From the NCBI GenBank assembly GCA_002221725.1, contig NJFT01000162.1, positions 28,512 to 92,511 of the forward strand: DNA of 64,000 nucleotides, given 5' to 3'. Made by a program: the position numbers and the translations under genes. The notes beneath the pieces were generated by a model. The model searched no databases and was not told the DNA's origin. It worked only from the letters and a program-made list of their open reading frames with translations. Shown one piece after another: positions 22,302 through 32,333 of this stretch (positions within the stretch are counted from its first letter, which is position 1; every line of letters begins with the position of its first letter). The stretch comes from Scedosporium boydii (taxonomy: Eukaryota > Ascomycota > Sordariomycetes > Microascales > Microascaceae).

Positions 22302-23399
22302 TCATTCAGAATCGTAACTCACTAGTCCCGACGTACCCGCGGCGGCAGCAGAGGTAGGGGCAGAGCTAGAGCCAAAGCCAGGAGAAGCACCAGACTGCTT
22401 CTGCGACGGCTGTGGGGAGTGGCAGTCCTCCAAGCCACTTTTCTTCCGCTTCACGCCAGCAAATTTCGTAGCAGATATAGAGTCGAGTGCCTTTCTTCCA
22501 TCTAGGAAGGGATCCCTAGCTATCCTCGTGTTCCCGATGATCTCGGAAACAAGACTCTCTTTCCGCTTAGAAGCGAGAATCTCGGATTTGAGTTTCCTGG
22601 CCTTGTCCTTCGAACGCTGGGACTCGCCGCCAAGAGCGTTTTGCTTTCGGCTCGGTTTGGCGGGGAAGAGAGGTTTCGCCAGGGCTCTGTTCGACGGCTC
22701 GGAGTCCTCTGAGGCACCAAAGTCCACGAGGGAGGCGCGCATGGAGTCCATTTCCGTCGCCGGGAGCAAGTCTATGGACAGACTCATCTTGTCTTTAAGA
22801 TCCTGGGCAGCAGCGGATTCCTTCTCAAGCTTCTTTCTCTCCTCGCGAAAAGTCTTGCGTAATATTTGGTTCTTCGTATAAGGGTCATCCCAAAACTTCG
22901 AACTCGCCCCTTCGAGCTCATCCAGCCGCCCCGCAGCAGCGCGCAACTGCTCCCTATCCTCGATGGTCTTCTCCAACCCCGCAAAAGCATTCTGCCGCAA
23001 CCTCTCGCGCTCCTCGGCGCTCATGACGAGCACATCCCCATCCTTGGCCTCATCCTCGCCGGTCTCCCTCTTCCTGGCGCCCCGCTCGACAACATACGCC
23101 GTGTTCTTCGGATCCGTCCGTATCTCGATCTCGCCGCCGCACTCGGCATGTCGGAAGGTGAAGCTCCATATCGGCGTGGAGTAGTAGTTGCCCACGCGGC
23201 GCTTTTCGGCGTTGAAGCGCACGCCCTGGCCGATGATGGTGGGGCGGGGGCACGTGGCGCACCAGATGGCGAAGGGCATCTCGAACCGGACGGTTTGGCC
23301 GCCGCCGGGTTTCCGGCGGGATTTGTTGTGCAGCGCATTTCCGGTTGTGAGACCTTCGAGGTCTGGGGGCACGTAGCGCCCCATGTTGAAGCCCTGCAT
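22302..23399 (-). CDS. saf4: Pre-mRNA splicing factor of the Cwf16/CCDC130 (Saf4) family
   Basis: Single exon, 365 aa. Members act with the spliceosome around the first catalytic step; fission yeast Saf4 and human CCDC130 are the closest in layout. The conserved N-terminal half reads MGRYVPPDLEG, then TVRFEMPFAIWCATCPRP and GVRFNAEKRRVGNYYSTPIW. Paired cysteines (C-x2-C in WCATC; C in HAECGGEIE) form the family's zinc site, though the second pair is reduced to a single visible Cys here, and then IEIRTDPKNTAYVVERGARK follows. A charged coiled coil lies in the middle (about 130-225). The C-terminus is disordered and Lys/Ser-rich, ending in SYDSE as in CCDC130-type proteins (YSDSE). MQGFNMG is taken as the start; MGRYVPP six codons later is equally possible. 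Confidence 0.92.
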   Translation of the reverse strand: MQGFNMGRYVPPDLEGLTTGNALHNKSRRKPGGGQTVRFEMPFAIWCATCPRPTIIGQGVRFNAEKRRVGNYYSTPIWSFTFRHAECGGEIEIRTDPKNTAYVVERGARKRETGEDEAKDGDVLVMSAEERERLRQNAFAGLEKTIEDREQLRAAAGRLDELEGASSKFWDDPYTKNQILRKTFREERKKLEKESAAAQDLKDKMSLSIDLLPATEMDSMRASLVDFGASEDSEPSNRALAKPLFPAKPSRKQNALGGESQRSKDKARKLKSEILASKRKESLVSEIIGNTRIARDPFLDGRKALDSISATKFAGVKRKKSGLEDCHSPQPSQKQSGASPGFGSSSAPTSAAAAGTSGLVSYDSE

Positions 23400-24918
23400 T
23401 TTGGGCGTGTGGGTGTGTAGAAGGTGGGTTGGATGGAGGCTTGGGCTTGGGCAGTGTGGGCCGGCTTTGGGTCCTGTTGGTTATGCGGAGCGGCGTTCGG
23501 GCGCGGGATGTGGGGAGATGGGGATGTGTTGGCGCATTCGAGGGATTCGAGGCTTTGTCGGCTTTACGTGAAGGTGGCTGTGATGGTCGAGGTGTTGGAC
23601 ATCATGGTTATGGATTTTCATGTGATAGTCTGGAAACTCGAGGACAGAATGCTTCGTGCCTGTGTACGAAGTAGACTGAGGATAAATTCTGTGAGAAGCT
23701 TCGCTTCGTACCTTCGTACTGCTTGCCTCTTTCAGTGGCGGGAAGATGACAAAGGCAAATAGATACGTACTTCTCAAACTCTGAAGTACCAATGACTTCG
23801 TCCACTCTTTACGAGGGAGGTAATACCCAGGTCCGAAGGTACGTTTGTGCAAATAGAAAATCAACAGAACCAACATCAAACAGATTGATTGATCCGTTGA
23901 TGCCTACTTTACACCCACCTCTCGAAATGGAGCATCAGTTGGTGAAGATGGCATGTTTTTTTTCTCTCCCCCTCCCAGCTTTACGAGGACGACGCGGCGC
24001 AGCCCTCCTTCATCCACCAAGAAAACTGCCTTGAGTCTCCTTTTCGTCTCGGTGCATCGAGGACGATGCTGGCAGCAGTGGGGACGAGGAACCAGAAATA
24101 GCACAGGCATTGGTCCAGCAGGGGTTGCACAGGGCGCCTCTCTGAGACTTAGTACAATTTGTACATGCAGGGTACGACACTACACTACACCATTACGCGC
24201 CCGGCAACGACGCAGGGTGGTCTTTGTCGGGTACTTGCATCATTGCGAGCCCCGCGATCACCCAACCGGAAGAGGCCGGGAGAAGAATAATGCCAATTAT
24301 ACCATCGATGGCTAGCCTTGCAGATGCTGATCTGCTGGGAGGATACGGGGGCGAGAGCGGCGGCGCGTCGCTTTCAGCAGCGAGCAAGCGCCGTCCGTCC
24401 TATCGTTCTGACGCGATTAGGAAATCTCGTACAAAACCCCTCCTGCTCCTTAAGCGACTTTCCCAGAGACCTTAGCTCGCTGTGGGCTCGAAATAACAGT
24501 TGTTTCCCGGGTCGTCTTGTTGGTTGTGGCCAGACCAGGCCAGACCAGGTCCTTTGGAGAGAATCAGCTGCAGGTGTTGGTTGGGGACCAGCCAAATAGT
24601 CCGCCCTCCCCTCCTCCCTCCCAAGGCGGAAGAGTATATATCTTCATCCCTCGTCCACATTCGATTCCGTCTTGTCAAAAGTGTATTATTGCTGCTTTAA
24701 TTTTCTTTAATTTTATTTTTCCAATTCATGCGGGGGCCGACGACTTGTTGGCCTTCTATATCTACTTCCCTTGATATCACTACATAGTTAAGCCCTTCTT
24801 TTTTTTTTTTGCTTTATTCCTAACATCCTTGACCTCCACCATTTTTGGACCTTCACGCCATCTTCACACACATTGGCTTCGGTCGCCTGACCCGTCCGAG
24901 CCCACCTGGGCGAGAAAG
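23400..24918. other. Intergenic, 1.5 kb divergent region saf4/CorA-like gene
   Basis: No gene is supported. Motif copies occur at 23665-23673 (TACGAAGTA) and near 23698-23720 (clustered CTTCGTA). A tandem CCAGACCAGG pair lies at 24530-24550. A poly-T tract near 24801-24812 belongs to the leader of the CorA-like gene. Confidence 0.55.
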
Positions 24919-26556
24919 ATGGCGAACACGGCGATAGATGGTCTTCGCCTGCTCTCTCACCATCTGTCCAAGCACTGGGCCGATCCGATCGCCGCCAAAA
25001 GTAATTGGACGTCGAATAAAGCCAAGGCCACAATACTCCGCAGCCTCCCCAAAGTAATTACCATTCGCGGCGGAGAATATTCTTCCCGCCTCCTCGACGA
25101 GACCAGGCCACCCTCCTCGGGGCCCGGGGACAAGGATGAGTTCCAAAACGGAGATCTGCCGGTGAATGGGCCGAGCTTGGAATTGGTTGTCGTGCCGAGA
25201 GATGAGAACGACCGCGTCGATCTTTCTTCCAAGGGTCACAATTTCGCCAAGATTATCGCAGCGTCAAACATCGACCCCGTCATCCACCAGCACATTTACC
25301 TTTGCAGCTATGGCTTTTACCACTACGATAGCGACGGTCTGGTCGAAGCGACGGGTCAGCCGCGGAGTTTCTATTTCGGATGCTTTCTCTATTCGATAGC
25401 TTGGTCTTTTAACCCGGCGACTATGAAGACCACTGGAATTATCATCCTCCGCACCGTCAAGAGGCATAACTATGGTGCACTTCCCTTGGAGATGTTAGAG
25501 GGGGTTCTGAAAGTCTACTCCAAATTCCTCACCTCACCTCTCTTCTTAGCGTTTGCTTCTTTCATAATGCTCGCCCACGTTCTCGACGATAATGTCTATC
25601 GAAACGTGGACCTTCTCAGGCATGTTGAGAGAGATACCGAACATGGGCCTGGTCGGGAAGGGCCGCGCATGTTCTACAAGCAGCCCGATAATTTGAGCGA
25701 TGTTTCCATCGGCGACGGCGATGAAATGCCCGGCATGGAGAGGCAGGATACCGTGATTCTGGAGGATAAAACCGACAACATTAACAAGTTGACCGAGGTC
25801 TCGCAGCAGCTTGCCGATATCAACGTCCACTTGGCAAATCTGCAACGACATGTGAAGTTTCTCATGGCTATGGCGGAAACTCTTGAAGACGTGTCATTCC
25901 GAGAATACCAGTTCGACGGCATCCCGAGCGGCCTGCTTGATTCGGCCGGTGCATCGACTGAAGAGCTGCTGCGGCCCCTCCCATCCCTCAAGAGGCGCAT
26001 CTTGGCCGTCGAGCCCTCGATTGAATATCTTCAAGACAGAGCAAAGAGTTTATCACAAGTGGTAGGTTTCTTTTTTCTCAAGTTCATTAGCAACCTGTCC
26101 CATACCTAGAAACGCTAATAAAAAAACCAAACATAGGTTTCTGGTCTCCTGACGCACGAAGATGCAGAAGTCAACATCAACGTCGCCGAGCGCGCGAGGA
26201 AGGATAGTTCGGCGATGAAGACGATTGCGCTCATGACCATGCTCTTCCTCCCCGGCACCTTTTACGCGGCGGTCTTCGCCATTCCAACGTTGAAGTGGAG
26301 TGACGACGCGCCTGGCGTCATACAGAAGGAGTTCTGGATGTTTTGGGCGTTTACGATTCCATCGACGGTTCTGGTGATGATCGCATCGGTGATGCTGCAT
26401 AAACGGAAGAAGCTTGTCTCAAAAGGGAAACGCTGGGCGAAAGAGTGGAAGATGCGACGCGCGCAACCGAGGGGGCGTCAGAGGAAGAGGGATATGCCGC
26501 AACTTCCAGCACACGACCTGGAGAAGGCTTATACCATGACTCCCAAAGCCAATTAG
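24919..26556 (+). CDS. CorA-like membrane protein (fungal Mg2+ transporter-like)
   Basis: Exons 24919..26061 and 26137..26556, giving 520 aa (550 aa if the upstream in-frame Met at 24829 is used). The large N-terminal soluble part is followed by long helices (TEVSQQLADINVHLANLQRH; FLMAMAETLEDVSF) of the CorA stalk type. Two C-terminal membrane segments close the protein: MKTIALMTMLFLPGTFYAAV and FWAFTIPSTVLVMIASVML. The M-T-x-x-F-L-P-G-T/A motif is typical of fungal CorA-like proteins. The canonical G-M-N pore motif of true Mg2+ channels is absent, so transport of Mg2+ is not assured. The basic C-terminal tail (KRKKLVSKGKRWAKEWKMRR) is probably cytosolic. The intron is phase 0 and lies in the stalk. 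Confidence 0.88.
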
Positions 26557-27467
26557 TGAAATCCTACTGAGAGCCTTTTAGACCTTACACGTTCTTATAT
26601 GACGGCTCGTGTCATTGCAGAGGAGCCCTCCTCCCTTCTACAGTATTTGACGCAGGACATGCCGACTGAGGCAGCCCAATATATGCTTCGTTATTCCTAC
26701 GGCGGAGGAACCGGTCAACTTCCCTCCTTGGCCGCAGCTGCTGCAGGCGTCCCTTGTGATTGTAAAGTGCGGTTTCCTAGCTCGGCGTACGCTCTGGGAA
26801 ATATAGGTGGCATATTGCATCCCACACACGCCACAATCACCGAGGCTTCGATGGCAGTCACTGGTCCATCATGGTTAGACATGCGTGATATTGCTCATGC
26901 AAGCATCGGGCTCCCAGAGATGAAGGGGGAAATAGTGAGGCTGCCCCTAATCAGGTCCAGCTTTTCTTACTCCCCCCCCCGAAGAGTCCTGCTTGGGAGT
27001 CGTGGAGGACGTAGAAACTTCACAGTTTTCAGACATTATGAACGGAGAAATAGATGATATTACTAGAGGAGCAGTTTTTTAAGTTGCGATGGCGGCGTGT
27101 CGGTTTTGATGATAGTTGTGTTGTGTTGAAAGAGTTGGATACTGGTAGTGAGATTCGTTGGGAAATACAAGGAGACGAAGAAGTCGTGAATCTAGAGAGA
27201 ATAGCCGAAGCTCTGCCACTTACCTTGATGGCTTCGGCTTCCTTCAAGATATTGAGATACAGCAGGTTATAATTCCAGGCATGCGAAGCATTAATCAATG
27301 GAAACAACTCCTTGTTATTTCTTGTGATAGAAGACAGATTTCATCCTCGTCCCGGGCTTATCTAATCATACGGGACGGCGACGACGACTTCTGTCCTTGT
27401 TTTGTGTTTTAGCCGACACGCTCTACTTTTGAAAGATGAGAAAAACAAATAGAATAAAGAGAAAAGG
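26557..27467. other. Intergenic between CorA-like and MFSD5-like genes
   Basis: Tandem genes flank this stretch. The only long frame (26599-27057) has no motif and weak composition, so I did not call it. A poly-C run lies at 26973-26982. Confidence 0.5.
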
Positions 27468-28859
27468 ATGAAGATGTTGGATCTGGACATATATCAGAAG
27501 AATCTCGCCGGGCTCCTGCTGGTCTGCGGGACTCTGCTAGCCACAGGGAGCCCCAGCCAACAGGGGAAGCAGAAAGCCGGCCATGAAAGCCCCCATCAGG
27601 GATCTCAGCGAGCCTTTTACATCGTCTATGCCCTCGTCATGGCTTCGGACTGGCTCCAAGGACCTTATCTCTATTCTCTCTACCGCGACGAACACAAGGT
27701 CTCTCCCGGGCTGATCCCCACGCTCTTCACCACCGGATTTCTTTCCGGGGCTGTGAGCGCCTACTTTATCGGCTCCGTCGCCGATCGATCGGGCCGACGC
27801 CTAGCCTGCCTCTCCTTCTGCGTCATTTACTCCCTCTCTTGCCTCCTTACAGTGGTACCTAGTGTACCTCTACTCTTTGCCGGTCGTGTTCTCGGTGGGA
27901 TTGGCACGAGCCTGCTTTTTAGTGTTTTTGATACGTGGATGGTGACGGATTTTCACCAGCGAAAGCTGGCCAGCAAGGGACTTGACCTGTCGAGGACATT
28001 TGGCACGATGAGCACTGTGAATAGCATCGTCGCTATTGCTAGCGGTGTCTCTAGCGAGTGGCTGGTTGAGTGGGCTGGAACGAGGAAGGCACCTTTTGGA
28101 CTAAGTGTTGGGTTGCTTGGATTGGCGGCGGTCTTCATTTACATCCAATGGGTAGGTCATTGCCATTCAACGGAACAGGCATCGCCTTGGGGATCTCAAG
28201 GAACTTAGCTGAAATGACTCTGTTCTCAGGATGAAAACTATGGCGACGCCACAACTCCCGACTCCGGGTCCAAACCAGCTGAAAACAGACTCCTCAAAGC
28301 CCTCACCAACAAACGCGTCCTCTCCCTCGGCCTCGCCTCCACCATGTTCGAAGGCTCAATGTACCTCTTCGTCTTCTTTTGGGCGCCAGCCCTAGAAGCT
28401 GCCCACGCCAACTCTCCCACCCCGCTCCCCTACGGCACCATCTTCGCAAGTTTCATGGCCTCCATGATGGCCGCGTCCGTCCTCTTCACCAAACTCTCAT
28501 CTTACACGACCCTCAGCCACGGCACCCTCCTCTCCGCCCTCCTCGCCGCCTCCACGGTGATCTTTTACACCCTCTCCTCGGTGCCGAGAACGGAGCAGAC
28601 GGCGTTCTGGCTCTTCTGTGCCTTCGAAGCTTGTGTGGGAGTCTATTGGCCCGTTGTTGGGCTGTTGAAGGGAAAGGTGGTCGATGACGCCGTGCGTGCG
28701 CAGGTGTACGGTGTGCTGAGAGTGCCGTTGAACGTGTTCGTTGTTGCGTCTTTGGCGCTGACTAGGGGAGGAGGGGATTATGCGAAAGTGTTTGGCGCAT
28801 GTGCGGCGTTTCTTCTGGCTGGAGCCGGCGCAGTAGCGCTGACAATTGCCGGTTCTTGA
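27468..28859 (+). CDS. MFS transporter, MFSD5/molybdate-anion transporter type
   Basis: Exons 27468..28151 and 28230..28859, giving 437 aa. MFSD5-family proteins are twelve-helix major facilitators linked to molybdate uptake in algae and animals. The family signature near the N-terminus is clear (YALVMASDWLQGPYLYSLY), followed by the MFS loop motif VADRSGRRLACL and GRVLGGIGTSLLFSVFDTW. After the intron come FEGSMYLFVFFWAPAL and CAFEACVGVYWPVVGLLKGK, then VYGVLRVPLNVFVV, also characteristic of the family. The intron is phase 0 and lies between the two six-helix halves, just after helix 6 (IYIQW). Molybdate as substrate is inferred from the family only. Confidence 0.9.
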
Positions 28860-29067
28860 GGTTGAAGCCTAAGGTCCTTTAGTATTTAGATGGGGAGTGT
28901 AGGTTGATGGGCTTGGATGGACTGAGATGTTGTAGAGAAACTTCTTGGTTTATAGTCATGACTGCAATATGAATGAACAGATACGCCTTTGGATATCTGG
29001 ATGACAGTCACCACATGGTGAACGCCGACTTCTCAGAGTATAAATCAAACCCTACCTACCACGGGCC

Positions 29068-30116
29068 TCAGATCTCCCCAATGATGGGACCAAAAAGCTT
29101 CGGAAGCAACTCCGATGCATCACCACCAAACGCGAAGTCCTCCTCGTCAAGATAGCGCAATCTGCCCTCCTCCTCAGCATCAAGATTCACATTAACATAT
29201 ACGGCGCCCCGCTCCCTCGCGTCATACAGAAACCCAACCGCCGTGCTAACCGCCTCCGAAGTCCCAATCGACAGCACAACGTCCACGCCCTCATCAATCC
29301 AGTTCTGGATATCGTCCACATTCCGGTCATCCATAGGCTCGCCGAACCACACGATGTCGGGGCGCTGCAGGGCCCTTTCGTTCTGACACTGCGGACATTT
29401 GGGGATGTCCTTGGCCGGGATATGTGGCGCGGGGTGGTCCGGGTCCAGAAGCGGCAGGGTCTTGGTCGGGTCAACGTCCTCGGAGGCGGGGGCGAGGATG
29501 GGCCACAGGGGATCGTCGGTGTAGTTGGTGGACCGCCAAGTGCATGTGTCGTCGGAGCATTTGAGGCCGAAGAGGCAACCGTGGATCTTTCTTAGCTTTT
29601 CTCTCGGGTAGTTGGCTTTCTCGAGAAGGTCTAGTAGAATGTGTTAAGAAAGAAACAGTGGGTAAAGATATGTGTTTCTAAACCTGTTTACACATCCGAC
29701 GAAATCGTGATTGATTCGGGACGGAAAAGAAGAAAAAAATTAAAGGAGGAAAAAAAATGACTCCATGGGAAGAAAGAGAGATGAGAAACAAACTCACTGT
29801 CCACATTCTGAGAAACACAAAACACATTCGAATACTTCTCCGCCAACGCCGCCAAAGCCAAATGTCCCCGGTTCGGAACAGCATTCATGCACATGTGCCT
29901 GCGGTATGCGTAGAACAACCACACGAGGCCCGGGTCCTGCTGAAAGGCCATCGGCGTGGCTAGCGCCGTGGCCGAGTGGTTCCGCCAGAGGCCGCCGGCG
30001 CCGCGGAAGGTGGGGAGGCCCGAGGACGCGGACAAGCCGGCGCCGCATATGAGGAGGATGCGGGGGTTTTCGGTTAGGAGTCTGTGGAAGCGGGAGAGGT
30101 CGTTGTAGGGAGGCAT
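29068..30116 (-). CDS. Sirtuin, SIRT5-class NAD-dependent protein deacylase
   Basis: Complement of exons 29798..30116 and 29068..29630, giving 293 aa. The NAD-binding motif is GAGLSASSGLPTFRGAGGLW; VSQNVDNLLE spans the intron, and the catalytic His is in RKIHGCLFGLKC. The zinc site is C-x4-C (KCSDDTC) and C-x2-C (KCPQCQN). RPDIVWFGEPMDD and LSIGTSEAVSTAVGF follow. The substrate pocket carries Tyr-x-x-Arg (FYAYRRHM). In SIRT5 this motif reads acidic acyl groups, so desuccinylase/demalonylase activity is inferred rather than plain deacetylation. There is no obvious long presequence, so location is open. The intron (29631-29797) is phase 1, with acceptor TCTACTAG. The gene converges with the MFSD5-like gene, about 210 bases between stops. 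Confidence 0.93.
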
Positions 30117-31071
30117 GGTTGGGATTGGATGAAAAGTGAGTGATGATAATGTTTATGTCGATGTTGATGAGAGGGGACTGGATGAGAGCTGAAGGTGAGG
30201 TTTAAAGTGGGGTAGAGTTTAGGGAACAACAAGTGAATAAGGAGAAGAAAGTTGGGGCTGCCTCAATCAGTCTATTTATTTATGTACAAGGAGAGTTTTT
30301 CTCCTGTCCCTTTTTCCTACTCTAAACATGTCGATAAATCTCTGAAGGACAGTCGCTCTTTCCTTGTGAGAGTTTAGGGCGGGCTTGCTGTATCACGGCC
30401 CGCAATTTTGTCATCATCCACGAAGTAGATCACATGCCTGAACTTATCCCGCCTCTCCGCCATTCATGGGGAAGGCGCACGTCTAAGAATCTCGAAGGTG
30501 ACCAGTCCGCGGCTAATACATCGGGCGCTGGCAGGGAGCCCGATGGAGCGTTTCACGGAGTCTGTAAACAGAGGAATGGATCTGCAGCTAAACGACGACA
30601 CGGACACGGAGTCGGAGGCGGGCGGGTTACTCATACTTCGACGAATCATAGATATCGGGCGACGACCCGTCGGGTTTCAAGTCGGCCTATGACTCCGGGG
30701 ACTACGAAGGGAGCCGAGAGCTCATGTCGAATAAGAATCGAAACAGGTCTGAGTGGGCTTCGGCACGGCAGGCACGTGGGAACCTCACCAAGACACACAC
30801 ACATAGATACATTTGGAAGTTTTAAAGGTGATGCCATTTTTTGCCCCAGAAAATGTACAGTGAAATAACTGGGGACATCTTATCTCGCTCTCTAAAGGGG
30901 GAATAAAACAAAGAAACCGCTCAATCATAAAAAAAAATCCCGTGATGGCCCCAATGCTACTTCATTCCAGAAAACCATGATAACAACATGGTATTGCGTC
31001 GGAGGGGCCGTGTAATATGACTGATCAGAGATTCCGAGTCTCTCTTTTCGCAATTTCAATATTCAAACCGT
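30117..31071. other. Intergenic, sirtuin promoter and CRH 3' flank
   Basis: No gene is supported. One motif copy, CACGAAGTAG, lies at 30420-30429 and a short (AC)n run at 30796-30802. Confidence 0.5.
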
Positions 31072-32333
31072 TTAGAAGAGGTTGGCGAAGATGGCAAGAC
31101 CAGAGAGGACGGCACCGGCGACGGTGACGCTCTGGACGAGGGAAGCACCAGAGTCCTTGGAGTCAGTCTCCTGAGCACCCGCGGAGCTGCCAGTGCCGGA
31201 AGACGAAGAAGAACCGCCGGTAGAAGAAGCGGTGGGCTTGGCGGAAGCGGTGCTGTTGTCGGAGCCGGAGGCAGAGGCAGAGGCAGAGGCGGAAGCGGAG
31301 GTAGAATTGGACTTGTCATCGACCTGCTTGCCCTGGAGACCCTCACCATCAGTGTCGACGACGATGCTCTCCCAGGTGCCGGAGCGGTCGCTGTAGACGT
31401 AGGACTTGGCAGCCTTGTTGCCACCCATGTAGTCGGCAACTTCAATACGCTTGTAGTAGGCGTGCGAGGGGCCGTTCTTGAAGTTGGCGAGACCACCAGC
31501 CCACTGGACGGTGCCCTCGGGGGCGTCGGACCTTCCAGCGACCCAGGAGCCGAGCTTAACCTGCATGGGGGTCTGGGGATAGGTCTTTCCACCCTTGGCG
31601 TCGGCGTAGGTGAGGACACGAACGGGAGCGCCATCGATGGACCAGGTCAGGGACTCCTGGGTCCACTCAATCGTGTAGGTGTGGAAGTTCGAGGTCGAGG
31701 CGGCAACGGAGTGCTTGCCACCACGGTCATAGGTGGAAGTATCACCCTTGGAGAAGTAGTTGGTCTGGACCTCGTCGGGGGAGCCACCGAGCCATTCCTA
31801 TAGCAGAATTTCCTGTTAGAATCATAGCCCAACCACCGCGCTCAATGGGGAGGGTTGCTTGACGAGCAACCATCTTCTACGTACCCAGTCGATCTCATCA
31901 AGGGTGTCGGACTGGAGGACAATGCTGGTGATGATACCGGCACCAGGAGCGGCAATCAGATCGACCTCGAGCTTGCCGAAGAAGATGTAGCCGGGGCTGC
32001 TGATGGTCGGGGCCTGCTTCTCGTTGGCGATGCTGAAGACGGCACCCTTCTCCTTGTCGTAGGTGAGCGTGGTGCCCTCGGCGAGGTGGAAGAAGCTGCT
32101 CTTGCCCTTGGTGAAATCAACGGTGAAGTCTCCACCGATGGCAGGGTCGGCAGGGCAGTCTGTTGGAACGCAACATCATGTCAGTCATATACCATCCATG
32201 CCTTGCTTGCCTCCACGGATCAACACGGATACCTACCCTTCTTGGTCGGGTCGCACAGGGTGAAGGTTTGGGCGGAGACCATAGAAGCGCCGAGGAGGGC
32301 GAGGAGAGCGCCGGAAATAGCAGAGGACCGCAT
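31072..32333 (-). CDS. GPI-anchored cell-wall glucan-chitin transglycosidase, GH16 CRH family
   Basis: Complement of exons 32237..32333, 31885..32159 and 31072..31797, giving 365 aa. CRH enzymes cut chitin and re-attach it to beta-glucan, cross-linking the wall. Seen in order: signal peptide MRSSAISGALLALLGASMVSA; a short Cys-containing segment (TFTLCDP, then DCPAD); the GH16 domain; and a Ser/Ala/Thr-rich linker (SASASASASASGSDNST, then SSTGGSSSSSGTG). A hydrophobic C-terminus (VAGAVLSGLAIFANLF) preceded by small residues indicates a GPI signal. The catalytic motif D-E-I-D-W-E (about residues 120-125) is interrupted by intron 2: the nucleophile Glu ends up in exon 2 and the acid/base Glu is the first codon of exon 3. 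No chitin-binding CBM18 module is evident, unlike Crh2/Utr2. Confidence 0.94.

Noticed and set aside
26599..27057. 152-codon plus-strand ORF between CorA-like and MFSD5-like genes
   Set aside because: No domain, no leader or intron signals of note, composition like the surrounding spacer.
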